Assembly: GCF_024206495.1 (NCBI RefSeq)
Contig: NZ_JAMBPQ010000028.1
Location: 1-64,000, forward strand
Reading direction: 5' to 3'
Source of the DNA: Paraburkholderia sp. CNPSo 3272
GTDB lineage: Bacteria > Pseudomonadota > Gammaproteobacteria > Burkholderiales > Burkholderiaceae
Length of the DNA: 64,000 nt
The translations under genes and the position numbers were made by a program. The notes beneath the pieces are model-generated. The model worked only from the letters and a program-made list of their open reading frames with translations. It did not search any database and was not told the origin of the DNA. The first letter of the stretch is position 1; every line of letters begins with the position of its first letter. Shown here piece by piece: positions 1 through 8,301 of the stretch.

Positions 1-239
1 CCGCACACCTGCCAGATCTACCTCCCCGGTCTTTGATGGTTGTGGACTTCGCGATCATTTGCTCGCTCGTCCGACCTGGTGGGCCTCATATCTGGTTTCT
101 GTTCGTCAGGTCGCGGCTTTGCTACACGCTTCCTTCAGACCCCGCCTCGCGACGACGCCCTTGCGTTTCACTAGCCCTTCGCCCCATCTGGCTGGGCAGG
201 GGACTCTCACCCCCAAGCTGTTGCGCATGCTCGGCGCAC
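1..239 (-). mobile_element. Group II intron, 5' portion (bacterial class C type), truncated by window edge
   Basis: Read on the minus strand, this segment begins GTGCGCC at position 239, the usual 5' end of bacterial group II introns. It continues with blocks typical of intron domain I: a GGGGTGAGAGTCCCC hairpin, GAAGGGCTAGTGAAACG, CTGAAGGAAGC, GCAAAGCCGCGACC and GAACAGAAACC. The 5' end directly follows the T-run of a Rho-independent terminator, which is the insertion preference known for class IIC introns. The reverse transcriptase ORF and domain V would lie beyond position 1 and cannot be seen. Short open frames here are not proteins. The group II identification rests on motif recall, not a covariance search. 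Confidence 0.72.
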
Positions 240-266
240 AAAAAAAACCGGCCCTGAAGCCGGTTT
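240..266 (-). terminator. Rho-independent terminator of the spermidine-synthase-like gene
   Basis: On the minus strand an 8-bp perfect stem AAACCGGC/GCCGGTTT (245-252 with 259-266) with a 6-nt loop runs into eight consecutive T residues (247 to 240). It lies 35 bp past the stop at 302. The T-run is immediately followed by the intron 5' end. Confidence 0.9.
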
Positions 267-301
267 CTGTGCCGCAACGGCGTTGCCGCCGTTCGCGCGG
301 A

Positions 302-1225
302 TCAGATCGAGAACGACGCGCCGTGCTGTCCGCTCGATTCGCGCAGCGCCTTGACCCACTGGTGCGCCGGCAGGCCGAGCTTGCTTTCGAGCAGGCGCGC
401 GCGCTTTTCGAGCGCATCGAAGGTGACTTCGAGCGCCGGGCCCGAGAACGCGAGCGCGACGCGATTGCCTTCGTGCACTTCGGGCAGCGCGATCACGCGG
501 CCTTCGAAAGCTTCGTTCAGGCGCTTCATGTTGCGCACGAAGCTCGGGTGGTCGCCGAACAGGTTGATCGTTGCGACGCCGGCATCGGTCAGGCAGGCGC
601 GCACGGCGCGGTAGAACGCCACGCTGTCGAGTACCGGGCCGCGCGCGGTCGCGTCGTACACGTCGATCTGCAGCGCGCCGATGGTGCCGTGATTGACGCG
701 GTCCTGCACGAAGTCCCACGCGTCGAGTTCGCGCACGGTGAGGCGCGCGTCGTCGTAGGGCAGATCGAACATCGTGCGCGCGGCAACCACGACAGCCGGA
801 TTCAGTTCGATCGCCTCGACCTTTGCGGGACGCAGATAGCGGTGCGCGAACTTGGTGAGCGCGGCGGCGCCCAGGCCCAGTTGCACGATGCGCTCGGGCG
901 TGGCGAGGAACAGCAGCCAGGCCATCATCTGCTGCGCGTATTCCAGTTCGATGTGCAGCGGCTTCGCAAGACGCATGGCGCCCTGGACCCACTCCGTGCC
1001 GAAGTGTAGATAGCGCACGCCGTTCTCTTCAGAGAACGTGACCGGCGCGAAACGCGGCTTGCGCGGCGCTTCGATGACCGGGGCGTTGTCGAGTTCGTCG
1101 TCGGCGGCAGCGGCCACGCGGCGGGGGCGCTTCGTGACCTTTGCGGTCTCGCCCGACTGCGTCGCGTTACCGGTTTGCTTGAATGCGCGGGCCTCGGCGG
1201 AGGCGCGCTTGATGAGAGTCGTCAT
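302..1225 (-). CDS. Spermidine synthase-like (PAPT-fold) protein
   Basis: A 307-aa protein whose residues from about 60 onward resemble the spermine/spermidine synthase fold: a Rossmann-type SAM-binding stretch (VQLGLGAAALTKF), an acidic residue ending the next strand (VEAIELNP), and a later DVYDATARGP segment. The first 50 residues are Lys/Ala-rich and look disordered. The GGGDG signature of true spermidine synthases is replaced by GLGAA and the Tyr-Asp aminopropyl-acceptor motif is not obvious. It may therefore be one of the many fused or diverged speE homologues, possibly a methyltransferase. No strong SD precedes the ATG, but no alternative start fits better. Single-gene unit with its own terminator. 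Confidence 0.8.
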   Translation of the reverse strand: MTTLIKRASAEARAFKQTGNATQSGETAKVTKRPRRVAAAADDELDNAPVIEAPRKPRFAPVTFSEENGVRYLHFGTEWVQGAMRLAKPLHIELEYAQQMMAWLLFLATPERIVQLGLGAAALTKFAHRYLRPAKVEAIELNPAVVVAARTMFDLPYDDARLTVRELDAWDFVQDRVNHGTIGALQIDVYDATARGPVLDSVAFYRAVRACLTDAGVATINLFGDHPSFVRNMKRLNEAFEGRVIALPEVHEGNRVALAFSGPALEVTFDALEKRARLLESKLGLPAHQWVKALRESSGQHGASFSI

Positions 1226-1250
1226 GTAGAAAATCGCTTGCTATGGGGAC

Positions 1251-1270
1251 GCAAATGCAGGTGCATTTGC
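1251..1270. promoter_or_regulatory. 20-bp palindrome in the speE-like leader
   Basis: GCAAATGCA and TGCATTTGC form a perfect 9-bp inverted repeat with a 2-bp centre, ending 25 bp upstream of the start at 1225. It could be a repressor operator or a leader hairpin overlapping translation initiation. The rest of 1226-1489 holds no gene that I can support; a possible -10 (TATGCT, minus strand, 1289-1284) lies just upstream of the palindrome. Confidence 0.5.
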
Positions 1271-1489
1271 TCAGGCGACCGAGAGCATAGCATTCGCCGC
1301 GCTTCGGGCCTGATTTGGCAGGCACTTCGAGCGCCTGGCCCACGCGCTGCGCGAGTCAGTGGCTGTCGCCCGGGCAGGCGCCTGGCATGAGCATCATGGG
1401 CAAAATGATCAGGGGCAGACGTTTCTTGTTCATTATGGTCTCGTGTCCCGACGGGATGAGCGCGCGCCGCAGCGTGCTGCGGAATCATG

Positions 1490-2050
1490 CTAGCGGGGCG
1501 ACGTTGCAGCGCGCTTACGTTTGTGTGCGCCAGCACTCATAGGCGCATCGGGGTCGCCTGTGAACGTGCCTAATGCGCGCCATTGCACGAGTTTCGCCGC
1601 GAAGTTCATCGACGCATATGCAGGACTGCTGGAGGGCAGGCGCAGAATCGTCATGGCTCGCGCACGTGCGCCAAGAATGCGCTCGCCGATGCGCGCCGCC
1701 GTGCCGCCGTTGAACGCGATCGCTTCGAGGGCGGGCAGGCGTTCGACAAGCGCGACGAGATCGTTGCCCTCGTGGTCGCGGATATCGCCATCGAGACTGC
1801 CCTCGCGGCGCGCCTGCGCCACGACGTCCCAGAGGCCCACGCGATGCGCGCGCAGCGTTTGGAGCCGCGCTTCGTACTCCATCGCCACGAGATCCTCGCC
1901 GATCACCTCGCCCACGAGATGCCAGAACTTGTTCTGCTTGTGCGCGTAGTACTGCTGATGCGCGAGCGACGCCTCGCCCGGCAGACTACCGAGGATGAGC
2001 ACGCGGGTATGCGCATCGACGACGGGATCGAAGCAGTGCTTGAAGGTCAT
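1490..2050 (-). CDS. DNA-deoxyinosine (hypoxanthine-DNA) glycosylase, UDG superfamily family 6
   Basis: A 186-aa protein with the hallmark N-terminal block LILGSLPGEASL followed by YYAHKQNKFWHLV and, near the C-terminus, LPSSSPAYAS. These match the uracil-DNA-glycosylase superfamily group that removes hypoxanthine (deaminated adenine) and sometimes uracil from DNA. The start at 2050 (MTFKHCFDP) is where family similarity begins; the open frame extends upstream into ubiC without support. It lies 19 bp downstream of the ubiC stop on the same strand, so cotranscription is likely. The C-terminus is basic (KRKRAATSPR). Base-excision repair role is inferred from family. Confidence 0.85.
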   Translation of the reverse strand: MTFKHCFDPVVDAHTRVLILGSLPGEASLAHQQYYAHKQNKFWHLVGEVIGEDLVAMEYEARLQTLRAHRVGLWDVVAQARREGSLDGDIRDHEGNDLVALVERLPALEAIAFNGGTAARIGERILGARARAMTILRLPSSSPAYASMNFAAKLVQWRALGTFTGDPDAPMSAGAHKRKRAATSPR

Positions 2051-2069
2051 GGCAACAGATGCGGCACGT

Positions 2070-2726
2070 TCAACGCGGCGCGTGATACGCGCGCGAAGCG
2101 GTGTGATCGAGCGGGCCGCGTTCGCGTCCGAGATGCACGCCGGTTTCTTGCGCCAAAGGTCCGCTTGCAAGGCGCGACCACAGCGCGGGCAGCATGCATT
2201 CGGTCACGAGCAGCGGCGCGCCTGCGCGCTCGAATACCGAGCGGCGCGCGACGAACGCATGCGGCGCGCGCTTCGACTCGACCATGATTTCGCGCGCCGC
2301 GAGTGTGTAGAGCGGATGCCGCGCGCTCACGCGCCGGCTCACGAGCGCGGAGCGCGCCACACCGCTATCGCTATAGAGGAGTTCCGCGAGCGGCCGCGTG
2401 CGCAAGCGGCGCATGGCCTGCCACACGCCTTGGCTCGCGGCGAGCGGCGTCACGCTGTGCGCGGCGACGAACGGCACGCCATCGACTTCGAGCACGATCT
2501 CGCGCACCCACGCGCGCTCGCGCGGCGCGAGACCGAGCGCGGCACATTCATCGGACCAGGGCATGTCGACGGCTTCGCGCGTGACCCGCACCATGACGCG
2601 GCCGAGCGTGCGCAAATGCGCCGTGAGCGAACCGCCGCGCGTGAGCCAGTCCTTCTGGTCGGCGCTCAAGGCGGGCAAGGGCGTGACGCGCCAGTGCGCG
2701 TTAGCGGCATCGAATCGAAGAGGCAT
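2070..2726 (-). CDS. ubiC: Chorismate--pyruvate lyase UbiC
   Basis: A 218-aa protein with the UbiC pattern: WRVTPLPAL near the N-terminus, central WVREIVLEVDG, and C-terminal HPLYT..A...VESKRAPHAFVARRSVF with TECMLPALW. The enzyme removes pyruvate from chorismate to give 4-hydroxybenzoate, the first committed precursor of ubiquinone, in the cytoplasm. The start at 2726 (MPLRFDAANAHW) was chosen because homology begins there; about 74 upstream in-frame codons run through the htpG terminator and are rejected. The length is slightly above the E. coli enzyme (about 165 aa), as is usual in beta-proteobacteria. First gene of a probable ubiC-glycosylase operon. Confidence 0.9.
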   Translation of the reverse strand: MPLRFDAANAHWRVTPLPALSADQKDWLTRGGSLTAHLRTLGRVMVRVTREAVDMPWSDECAALGLAPRERAWVREIVLEVDGVPFVAAHSVTPLAASQGVWQAMRRLRTRPLAELLYSDSGVARSALVSRRVSARHPLYTLAAREIMVESKRAPHAFVARRSVFERAGAPLLVTECMLPALWSRLASGPLAQETGVHLGRERGPLDHTASRAYHAPR

Positions 2727-2782
2727 GGCGCGCATTATAGGCTGCGCGGATTTCAGTTCGCTGCAAGCGCGGCGGACAAAAG

Positions 2783-2817
2783 AAAAACCCCTTGCAGCGG
2801 GTAGCCGCAAGGGGTTT
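2783..2817 (-). terminator. Rho-independent terminator of htpG
   Basis: Perfect 11-bp inverted repeat AAACCCCTTGC/GCAAGGGGTTT (2785-2795 with 2807-2817) followed on the minus strand by TTTTTC. It lies 22 bp beyond the htpG stop and separates htpG from ubiC. Confidence 0.9.
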
Positions 2818-2839
2818 CGGTCATGCGAAGCCGCGCGCT

Positions 2840-4753
2840 TTAGCCGGCGCGCGCAATCAGCAATGCATTCGTACGCTTGACGAAGCTGGCCGGATCTTCC
2901 AGCGCACCGCCTTCCGCCAGCAACGCCTGATCGAACAGCAGATTGCACCAGTCGCCGAAGTCCGCGCTATCGGTGCGCAGCGCCTTCACGAGCGGATGCT
3001 CCGGGTTCACTTCGAGGATCGGCTGCATCTGCGGCGCATTTTGTCCCGCCGCTTTCAGCATGCGCTGCAGATAGCCGCTCATGTCGCCTTCGTCGGCCAC
3101 GAGGCACGAGGGCGAATCGGTCAGGCGGAACGTGAGGCGCACGTCCTTGGCCTTGTCCTTGAGCGCTTCCTTCATGTGCTCGACGAGCGGCTTCAACTCT
3201 TCGCTCACCTTTTCCTGCTGCTGCTTTTCCTCGTCGTTGAGCGCGCCGAGGTCGAGGTCGCCGCGCGCCACGCTCCCGAGCGGCTTGCCGTCGAACTCGT
3301 TCAGGAACGACAGCATCCACTCGTCCACGCGGTCCGTGAGGAGCAGCACTTCCACGCCCTTCTTGCGGAACACTTCGAGGTGCGGGCTGTTCTTCGCGGC
3401 TTGCCACGTGTCAGCGGTGACGTAATAGATCTTCGTCTGCTCGGGCTTCATGCGCGCCACGTAGTCGGCGAGCGTGACGGTCTGCTCGTTCGTATCGTTG
3501 TGCGTGGACGCGAAGCGCGCCAGCTTCGCCACGCGCTCGCGATTGGCATGATCCTCGCCGATGCCTTCCTTGAGCACCTGGCCGAACTCGGTCCAGAATG
3601 TGGCGTACTTCGCCTTGTCCTCTTCGCTTGCTTCGGCGTCCGTAACAGCGTTCGCCATCTCTTCGAGCATCGAGAGCACGCGCTTGGTCACGCCGTCGCG
3701 AATCGCCTTGACGTCGCGGCTTTCCTGGAGGATTTCGCGCGAGACGTTGAGCGGCAGATCGCTCGAATCGACCACGCCCTTCACGAAGCGCAGATAGTTC
3801 GGCAGCAGCTGCTCGGCGTCGTCCATGATGAACACGCGCTTCACGTAGAGCTTCAGACCGCTCTTGTGATCGCGGTTCCACAGGTCGAACGGCGCATGCG
3901 ACGGCACGTAAAGGAGTTGCGTATATTCGCTGCGGCCTTCCACTCGGTTATGCGTCCACGCGAGCGGATTCTGATGGTCGTGCGCGAGGTGCTGATAGAA
4001 CTGCTGATACTGTTCGTCGCTGATCTCGCTCTTCGAACGCGTCCACAGCGCGCTCGCCTGGTTGATGGTCTCGTACTCGTCCTTCGTGACCATTTCGCTC
4101 TTTTCGGCGTCCCATTCTTCCTTCTTCATCTCGATGGGCAGACCGACGTGATCCGAATACTTCTGGATGATCGACTTGATCTTCCATGCGGAAAGCAGCT
4201 CGTCCTCGCCTTCGCGCAGATGCAGCGTGATCGTCGTGCCGCGCTGCGCGCGCTCGATCGTCTCGACGGCGAACTCGCCCTCGCCCGCGCTCGTCCAGCG
4301 CACGCCTTCGGCGGCCGCCAGGCCCGCGCGGCGGCTTTCCACGGTGATCTTGTCCGCGACGATGAAGCCCGAATAGAAGCCCACGCCGAACTGGCCGATC
4401 AGCGCCGCGTCCTTCTGCTGGTCGCCCGAAAGCTTGCCGAAGAATTCCTTCGTGCCCGAGCGCGCGATCGTGCCGAGGTTCGACACGGCTTCGTCGTGAC
4501 TCATGCCGATGCCGTTGTCGTCGATCGTGATGGTGCGCGCTTCTTTATCGAAGCCCACGCGGATGCGCAGGTTCGGATCGTTCTCATAAAGTGCGCTGTT
4601 GGCGATCGCCTCGAAGCGCAGCTTGTCCGCCGCGTCCGATGCGTTCGAGATGAGTTCGCGCAGGAAGATTTCCTTGTTGCTGTACAGCGAATGGATCATC
4701 AGGTGCAGAAGCTGTTTCACTTCTGCCTGAAAGCTCATGGTTTCTTGTGCCAT
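2840..4753 (-). CDS. htpG: Molecular chaperone HtpG (Hsp90)
   Basis: A 637-aa protein covering the full Hsp90 family length. The N-terminal GHKL ATPase domain is intact: FLRELISNASDAADKLR (ATP-binding Asn), DNGIGM, and GQFGVGFYSGF. The middle domain carries the catalytic-Arg segment (LPLNVSREILQESR) and the C-terminal dimerisation domain contains CLVADEGDMSG and PILEVNPEHPLV. It is a cytosolic ATP-dependent chaperone acting with DnaK on late folding clients. The ATG at 4753 starts MAQETMSFQAEV with an upstream GAGGA. A sigma-32-type promoter lies upstream and a strong terminator follows, so this is a monocistronic heat-shock gene. Confidence 0.98.
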   Translation of the reverse strand: MAQETMSFQAEVKQLLHLMIHSLYSNKEIFLRELISNASDAADKLRFEAIANSALYENDPNLRIRVGFDKEARTITIDDNGIGMSHDEAVSNLGTIARSGTKEFFGKLSGDQQKDAALIGQFGVGFYSGFIVADKITVESRRAGLAAAEGVRWTSAGEGEFAVETIERAQRGTTITLHLREGEDELLSAWKIKSIIQKYSDHVGLPIEMKKEEWDAEKSEMVTKDEYETINQASALWTRSKSEISDEQYQQFYQHLAHDHQNPLAWTHNRVEGRSEYTQLLYVPSHAPFDLWNRDHKSGLKLYVKRVFIMDDAEQLLPNYLRFVKGVVDSSDLPLNVSREILQESRDVKAIRDGVTKRVLSMLEEMANAVTDAEASEEDKAKYATFWTEFGQVLKEGIGEDHANRERVAKLARFASTHNDTNEQTVTLADYVARMKPEQTKIYYVTADTWQAAKNSPHLEVFRKKGVEVLLLTDRVDEWMLSFLNEFDGKPLGSVARGDLDLGALNDEEKQQQEKVSEELKPLVEHMKEALKDKAKDVRLTFRLTDSPSCLVADEGDMSGYLQRMLKAAGQNAPQMQPILEVNPEHPLVKALRTDSADFGDWCNLLFDQALLAEGGALEDPASFVKRTNALLIARAG

Positions 4754-4841
4754 GGTCGAGTCCTCTTACGTTGCAGTTCTAGTCTGACAAATTTGTGGCC
4801 GCGAGTTCTCGGCAATGCGCTTCGCGGCGCGCCGCCCGCCC

Positions 4842-4870
4842 AGTTGGGGACAGACGGCGCCGGTTTCAAG
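4842..4870 (-). promoter_or_regulatory. Sigma-32 (RpoH)-type heat-shock promoter of htpG
   Basis: On the minus strand CTTGAAA (4870-4864), a 14-bp spacer and CCCCAACT (4849-4842) match the RpoH consensus CTTGAAA-N11-16-CCCCATNT closely. The predicted leader is about 80 nt to the htpG ATG at 4753. The placement in front of an Hsp90 gene supports the call. Confidence 0.8.
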
Positions 4871-4887
4871 AGCCGCCGCCCGCGAAT

Positions 4888-6384
4888 TCACGCATGGGCG
4901 CCACCGCCGCGCCTAGCCACGCCTTCGAGGTAGTCGGCGAGGAACGCGGGCAGCGCCGGGTCGCCGCAGTTGGCGATGTTGAAGCGCATCCACGTGGTCG
5001 GCGACTGGTGCGGCGAAAACAGGCTCCCCGGCGTGAGCAGGAAGCCCGCTTCGTGGCCCGCCGCAGTGAGCGCGTCCGCGTCGACGCCGGTGTCCGCCCA
5101 CAGGAACATGCCGGCGCCCGGCGCCGCGAAGAGGCGCAAGCCGGCGCGCTCCAGCATGCGCGCAGCCTTGTCGCGCACCCCATCCAGCCGCCCGCGCAGG
5201 CGCTCCACGTGACGCCGGTAATGACCCTCCGTGAGCACGCGGTAGAGCACGCGTTCGTTGAGTTCCGGGCTAGTCATGCCGACGAGCATTTTTTGGTCCG
5301 CCACGGCCTGGGTCACGTCGAGCGCGCTCGCGATATAGCCCACGCGCAGGTTCGGCGCGAGCGTCTTCGAAAAGCTGCCGAGATAGATCACGCGGCGAAG
5401 CTGGTCGAGGCTCGCGAGGCGCGTTGCCGGATAGCCGGCCGGGCAGAGGTCGCCGTAGACGTCGTCTTCCACGACGATGAAGTCGTACTGTTCGGCAAGC
5501 CGCAGAATGCGGAACGCCTGCGCGGCGGTAAGCGAGGTGCCCGTTGGATTTTGCAGCACCGAATTGATGACGAGCATTTTCGGCCGCCAGGTCTCGACCA
5601 GCGCTTCGAGCGCGTCGAGGTCCGGCCCTTCGGGCGTGTACGGCATGCCGACGAGCCGCGCGCCCTGCGAGGCGAAGCGCCCGAACATCTGGAACCACGC
5701 GGGGTCGCCCACGATCACCGTGTCGCCGGGCTGCACGTAGAGGCGCGCGAGCAGGTCGATCGCCTGGGTGATGCCGGAGACGAGCACGATCTGCTCGGGC
5801 GTCGCGCCGATCTCGAGCTCCGCCATGCGGGTCTGGAGCTGCTGGCGCAGCGGCAGGAAGCCTTGCGGCGAGCCGAAGCCCAGTAGCTGCGTGCCGCTCT
5901 GGCGGCCAAGCGAGCGCATTGCGCCGGTCAGCAGTTCGCCGTCCAGCCAGCGCGCGGGCAGATAGCCAAGACCCGGCCCTTTTTCCGGCCGCGTGGACGT
6001 GTGAAGCATGTTGCGCAGCAGCCAGACCACGTCGATGGTCGGTGGCGCGGGGGCGGCTACCGCGTCGGCGCGCACGGGGACGCCCGCGGCCACCGGCTGG
6101 CGTTCGCCGCCCGCCACGAGCGCCAGCCGCTCGCGCACGTAAAAGCCGGAACCGCGCCGCGAGTCGAGGTAGCCCTGCGCGACCAGACGCTCGTACGCCT
6201 CCACCACGGTGAAGCGCGACACGCCCTTGTCGAGCGCGAGCTTGCGGATAGACGGCATGCGCATGCCGGGGCGGAACACGCGCTCCTCGATGCGGCGGCG
6301 GCCCCACTGCACGAGCTGGTCGACGAGCGTGAGCGTGGCCGCGTCGTGCGGGGCGGGAATCTGGTCTAGCGGTACGGAGGACAT
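4888..6384 (-). CDS. MocR/GabR-type transcriptional regulator (GntR wHTH + aminotransferase-like domain)
   Basis: A 498-aa fusion. Residues about 10-90 form a GntR winged helix (PSIRKLALDKGVSRFTV, AYERLVAQGYLDSRRGSGFYV). Residues about 130-490 form a fold-type-I PLP domain with the NPTGTSL motif, VVEDDVYGDL and the PLP lysine in YLGSFSKTLAPNLRVGY. MocR proteins bind PLP or a PLP-amino acid adduct and regulate an adjacent operon. The start at 6384 (MSSVPLDQ) has an AGGGAG SD; the longer open frame has no SD. It is divergent from the VOC-EamA-aminotransferase-RidA-PhzF cluster, which is its most likely target. Confidence 0.9.
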   Translation of the reverse strand: MSSVPLDQIPAPHDAATLTLVDQLVQWGRRRIEERVFRPGMRMPSIRKLALDKGVSRFTVVEAYERLVAQGYLDSRRGSGFYVRERLALVAGGERQPVAAGVPVRADAVAAPAPPTIDVVWLLRNMLHTSTRPEKGPGLGYLPARWLDGELLTGAMRSLGRQSGTQLLGFGSPQGFLPLRQQLQTRMAELEIGATPEQIVLVSGITQAIDLLARLYVQPGDTVIVGDPAWFQMFGRFASQGARLVGMPYTPEGPDLDALEALVETWRPKMLVINSVLQNPTGTSLTAAQAFRILRLAEQYDFIVVEDDVYGDLCPAGYPATRLASLDQLRRVIYLGSFSKTLAPNLRVGYIASALDVTQAVADQKMLVGMTSPELNERVLYRVLTEGHYRRHVERLRGRLDGVRDKAARMLERAGLRLFAAPGAGMFLWADTGVDADALTAAGHEAGFLLTPGSLFSPHQSPTTWMRFNIANCGDPALPAFLADYLEGVARRGGGAHA

Positions 6385-6404
6385 GCGGACTCCCTGAACT
6401 CGAA

Positions 6405-6484
6405 CTGTACAGAGCACTATCGGGCCGATTGTACCGTTACTGTCTGCAGCCATACCGGTACATTTGATCGCATGCGTACCGGTA
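6405..6484. promoter_or_regulatory. Divergent promoter with repeated TACCGGTA-type operator sites
   Basis: Two perfect TACCGGTA palindromes (6453-6460 and 6477-6484, 24 bp apart), a related TACCGTTA (6432-6439, 21 bp before the second box) and CTGTACAG (6405-6412) lie between the MocR start and the VOC gene. MocR/GabR regulators typically bind direct repeats spaced about two helical turns apart, so these are the best candidate operators. Binding is inferred from layout only. Confidence 0.6.
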
Positions 6485-6574
6485 AGGATGCGGTCGCGGC
6501 GTCGGCACACTGTTCGGGCGCGCGCCTGCCTCTTCCTTCCGGCCCTGGAAACTTCTGGCTCCGACCGCCCGCCC

Positions 6575-7264
6575 ATGAACGCTTCGCCGCTTCGCCTCGA
6601 TCACCTCGTCGTTGCCGCGCGCACGTTGGAAGAAGGCGTGCAGTACGTGAGCGACGCGCTCGGCGCGGCACCCACGGGCGGCGGCGCGCACCCGCTCATG
6701 CGCACGCACAACCGTCTGCTCGGGCTGTGGGGCGGTGCGTATCTGGAAGTCATCGCGATCGATCCGGCGGCGAAAAGCGACGCGAACGCCCGCGCGCGCC
6801 TCTTCGCGCTCGACGACCCCGCCGTACTGGCACGCCTCGAACAGGGGCCGTACCTGTCGCATTGGGTCGCGCGCGTCGATCCGCCGAAGAGCCTCGCACG
6901 CTGGCGCGAGCAGTACCCGCAGCGCATCCCCACGCTCGTGCCGATGACGCGCGGCGAGTTTTCGTGGCAGCTCACGGTGCCGGAAAACGGCGCCTTCCCG
7001 TCCTGGCAAGGCGCGGGCGACGGTATTCTGCCCTCGCTGATCCAGTGGGACACGGCGCATCATCCATCGCAGGCGCTGGCCGATACCGGCATCGCGCTCA
7101 CGTCGCTCACCGGCTTTCACCCAGAGGCGCAAGCGGCGCGCGAACAAGTGCAGTGGCTCGGCGCGGCGCATCTGATCGCCGTGGAGGAAGCCCTCTCGCC
7201 TGCGCTCGTCGCGCAGTTCGAAACCCCGTCCGGTCCGCGCACGCTCGGCGCGCCGGCACGCTGA
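6575..7264 (+). CDS. VOC superfamily protein (glyoxalase-like domain)
   Basis: A 229-aa protein beginning LRLDHLVVAARTLEEGV with MRTHNRLLGLWGGAYLEVIAIDP, the paired beta-alpha-beta pattern of the vicinal-oxygen-chelate fold (Glyoxalase_3-like group). The His of LDHLV and the Glu of YLEVIAI are candidate metal ligands. Substrate is unknown. The start at 6575 is chosen because the fold begins there and an earlier in-frame ATG (6464) lies inside the operator region; no good SD is visible for either. First gene of the plus-strand cluster, 22 bp before the EamA gene. Confidence 0.82.
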   Translation: MNASPLRLDHLVVAARTLEEGVQYVSDALGAAPTGGGAHPLMRTHNRLLGLWGGAYLEVIAIDPAAKSDANARARLFALDDPAVLARLEQGPYLSHWVARVDPPKSLARWREQYPQRIPTLVPMTRGEFSWQLTVPENGAFPSWQGAGDGILPSLIQWDTAHHPSQALADTGIALTSLTGFHPEAQAAREQVQWLGAAHLIAVEEALSPALVAQFETPSGPRTLGAPAR

Positions 7265-7286
7265 TCCGTCGAGCGCAAAGTCCCGC

Positions 7287-8192
7287 ATGAAAGCACGCGA
7301 AACACAAGGCATGCTGCTCGGCCTCGTCGGCGTCATGATCTTTAGCCTCACGCTGCCGATGACGCGCATCGTCGTCGCCGAATTCCACCCGCTCCTGAAC
7401 GGCCTCGGCCGCGCGCTCGCCGCCGCCGTGCCGGCCGCGCTGCTGCTCGCCATCCGCCGCGAGACATGGCCCACCTGGCCGCAGGTCAAGAGCCTCGCCG
7501 TGGTGTCGCTTGGCGTGATCGTCGCGTTTCCGGTGTTTTCCGCCTTCGCGATGAAGACTGTGCCGGCCTCGCACGGCGCCATCGTCAACGGCCTGCAGCC
7601 GCTCGCCGTGGCGATCTACGCCGCGTGGCTCTCACACGAGCGGCCCTCGAAGGCGTTCTGGGCCAGCGCGCTCATCGGCAGCGCTCTTGTGGTCGCGTTC
7701 GCGCTCCAGGCGGGCGGCGGCTCGCTGCATGCGGGCGACGCCTGGATGCTCATCGCAGTCGGCATCGGCGCGCTCGGCTACGCCGAAGGCGCGCGCCTCG
7801 CGCGTCAACTGGGCGGCTGGCAGGTGATCTGCTGGGCGCTCGTGCTCTCGGCGCCGTTCCTGGCGTTGCCCGTTGGCTGGCTCGCGTGGGCGCATCACGT
7901 GGCGCATCCGGGCCCCGTCGCGCTCAAGACCTGGCTCGCCTTCGGCTACGTCACGCTGTTTTCGCAGTTCATCGGCTTTTTCGCGTGGTACGCGGGGCTC
8001 GCCATGGGCGGCACGGCGCGCGTGGGCCAGGTGCAGCTGCTGCAGATCTTCTTCACGATGGCGTTCTCGGCGCTCTTTTTCGGCGAACAGGTCGCGACCT
8101 CGGCATGGCTCTATGCCGCCGCGGTGATCGCCACGGTCGTGCTCGGTCGCCGCGCGGCGATCCGCACGGCCCCGGCGCCAGCGCGCGCATGA
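7287..8192 (+). CDS. DMT-superfamily transporter, EamA family
   Basis: A 301-aa integral membrane protein with about ten hydrophobic helices in two EamA repeats (about residues 8-135 and 150-290). It opens GMLLGLVGVMIFSLTLPMTRIVV, and the C-terminal repeat has LLQIFFTMAFSALFFGEQV, the usual end of EamA repeats. Family members usually export amino acids or related metabolites across the inner membrane. It sits between the VOC gene and an aminotransferase gene, suggesting export of the pathway's product or a toxic intermediate. Substrate cannot be read from sequence. Confidence 0.88.
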   Translation: MKARETQGMLLGLVGVMIFSLTLPMTRIVVAEFHPLLNGLGRALAAAVPAALLLAIRRETWPTWPQVKSLAVVSLGVIVAFPVFSAFAMKTVPASHGAIVNGLQPLAVAIYAAWLSHERPSKAFWASALIGSALVVAFALQAGGGSLHAGDAWMLIAVGIGALGYAEGARLARQLGGWQVICWALVLSAPFLALPVGWLAWAHHVAHPGPVALKTWLAFGYVTLFSQFIGFFAWYAGLAMGGTARVGQVQLLQIFFTMAFSALFFGEQVATSAWLYAAAVIATVVLGRRAAIRTAPAPARA

Positions 8193-8301
8193 GCCGGTTT
8201 CGCGTCATAATTCAAGGTTTTCGGCGGCATCCGGCGGCGTGTGATCGCGCCCCATGCCGTCACTGAATGAGTCACTCGCCCCACCCCAACAAGGAGACCC
8301 C

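Noticed and set aside
33..257. Short open frame with a GGPHIWFLFV-type peptide
   Set aside because: It is the antisense of the intron 5' region; similar peptides arise from intron RNA sequence, with no SD.
2792..4933. Very long plus-strand open frame opposite htpG
   Set aside because: High GC3 makes antisense frames open; htpG has full-family similarity, so this is a shadow. The same applies to the long frames opposite the c-di-GMP gene (11302-13260), parC (20398-22884), uup (25250-27259) and the double permease (42507-44501).
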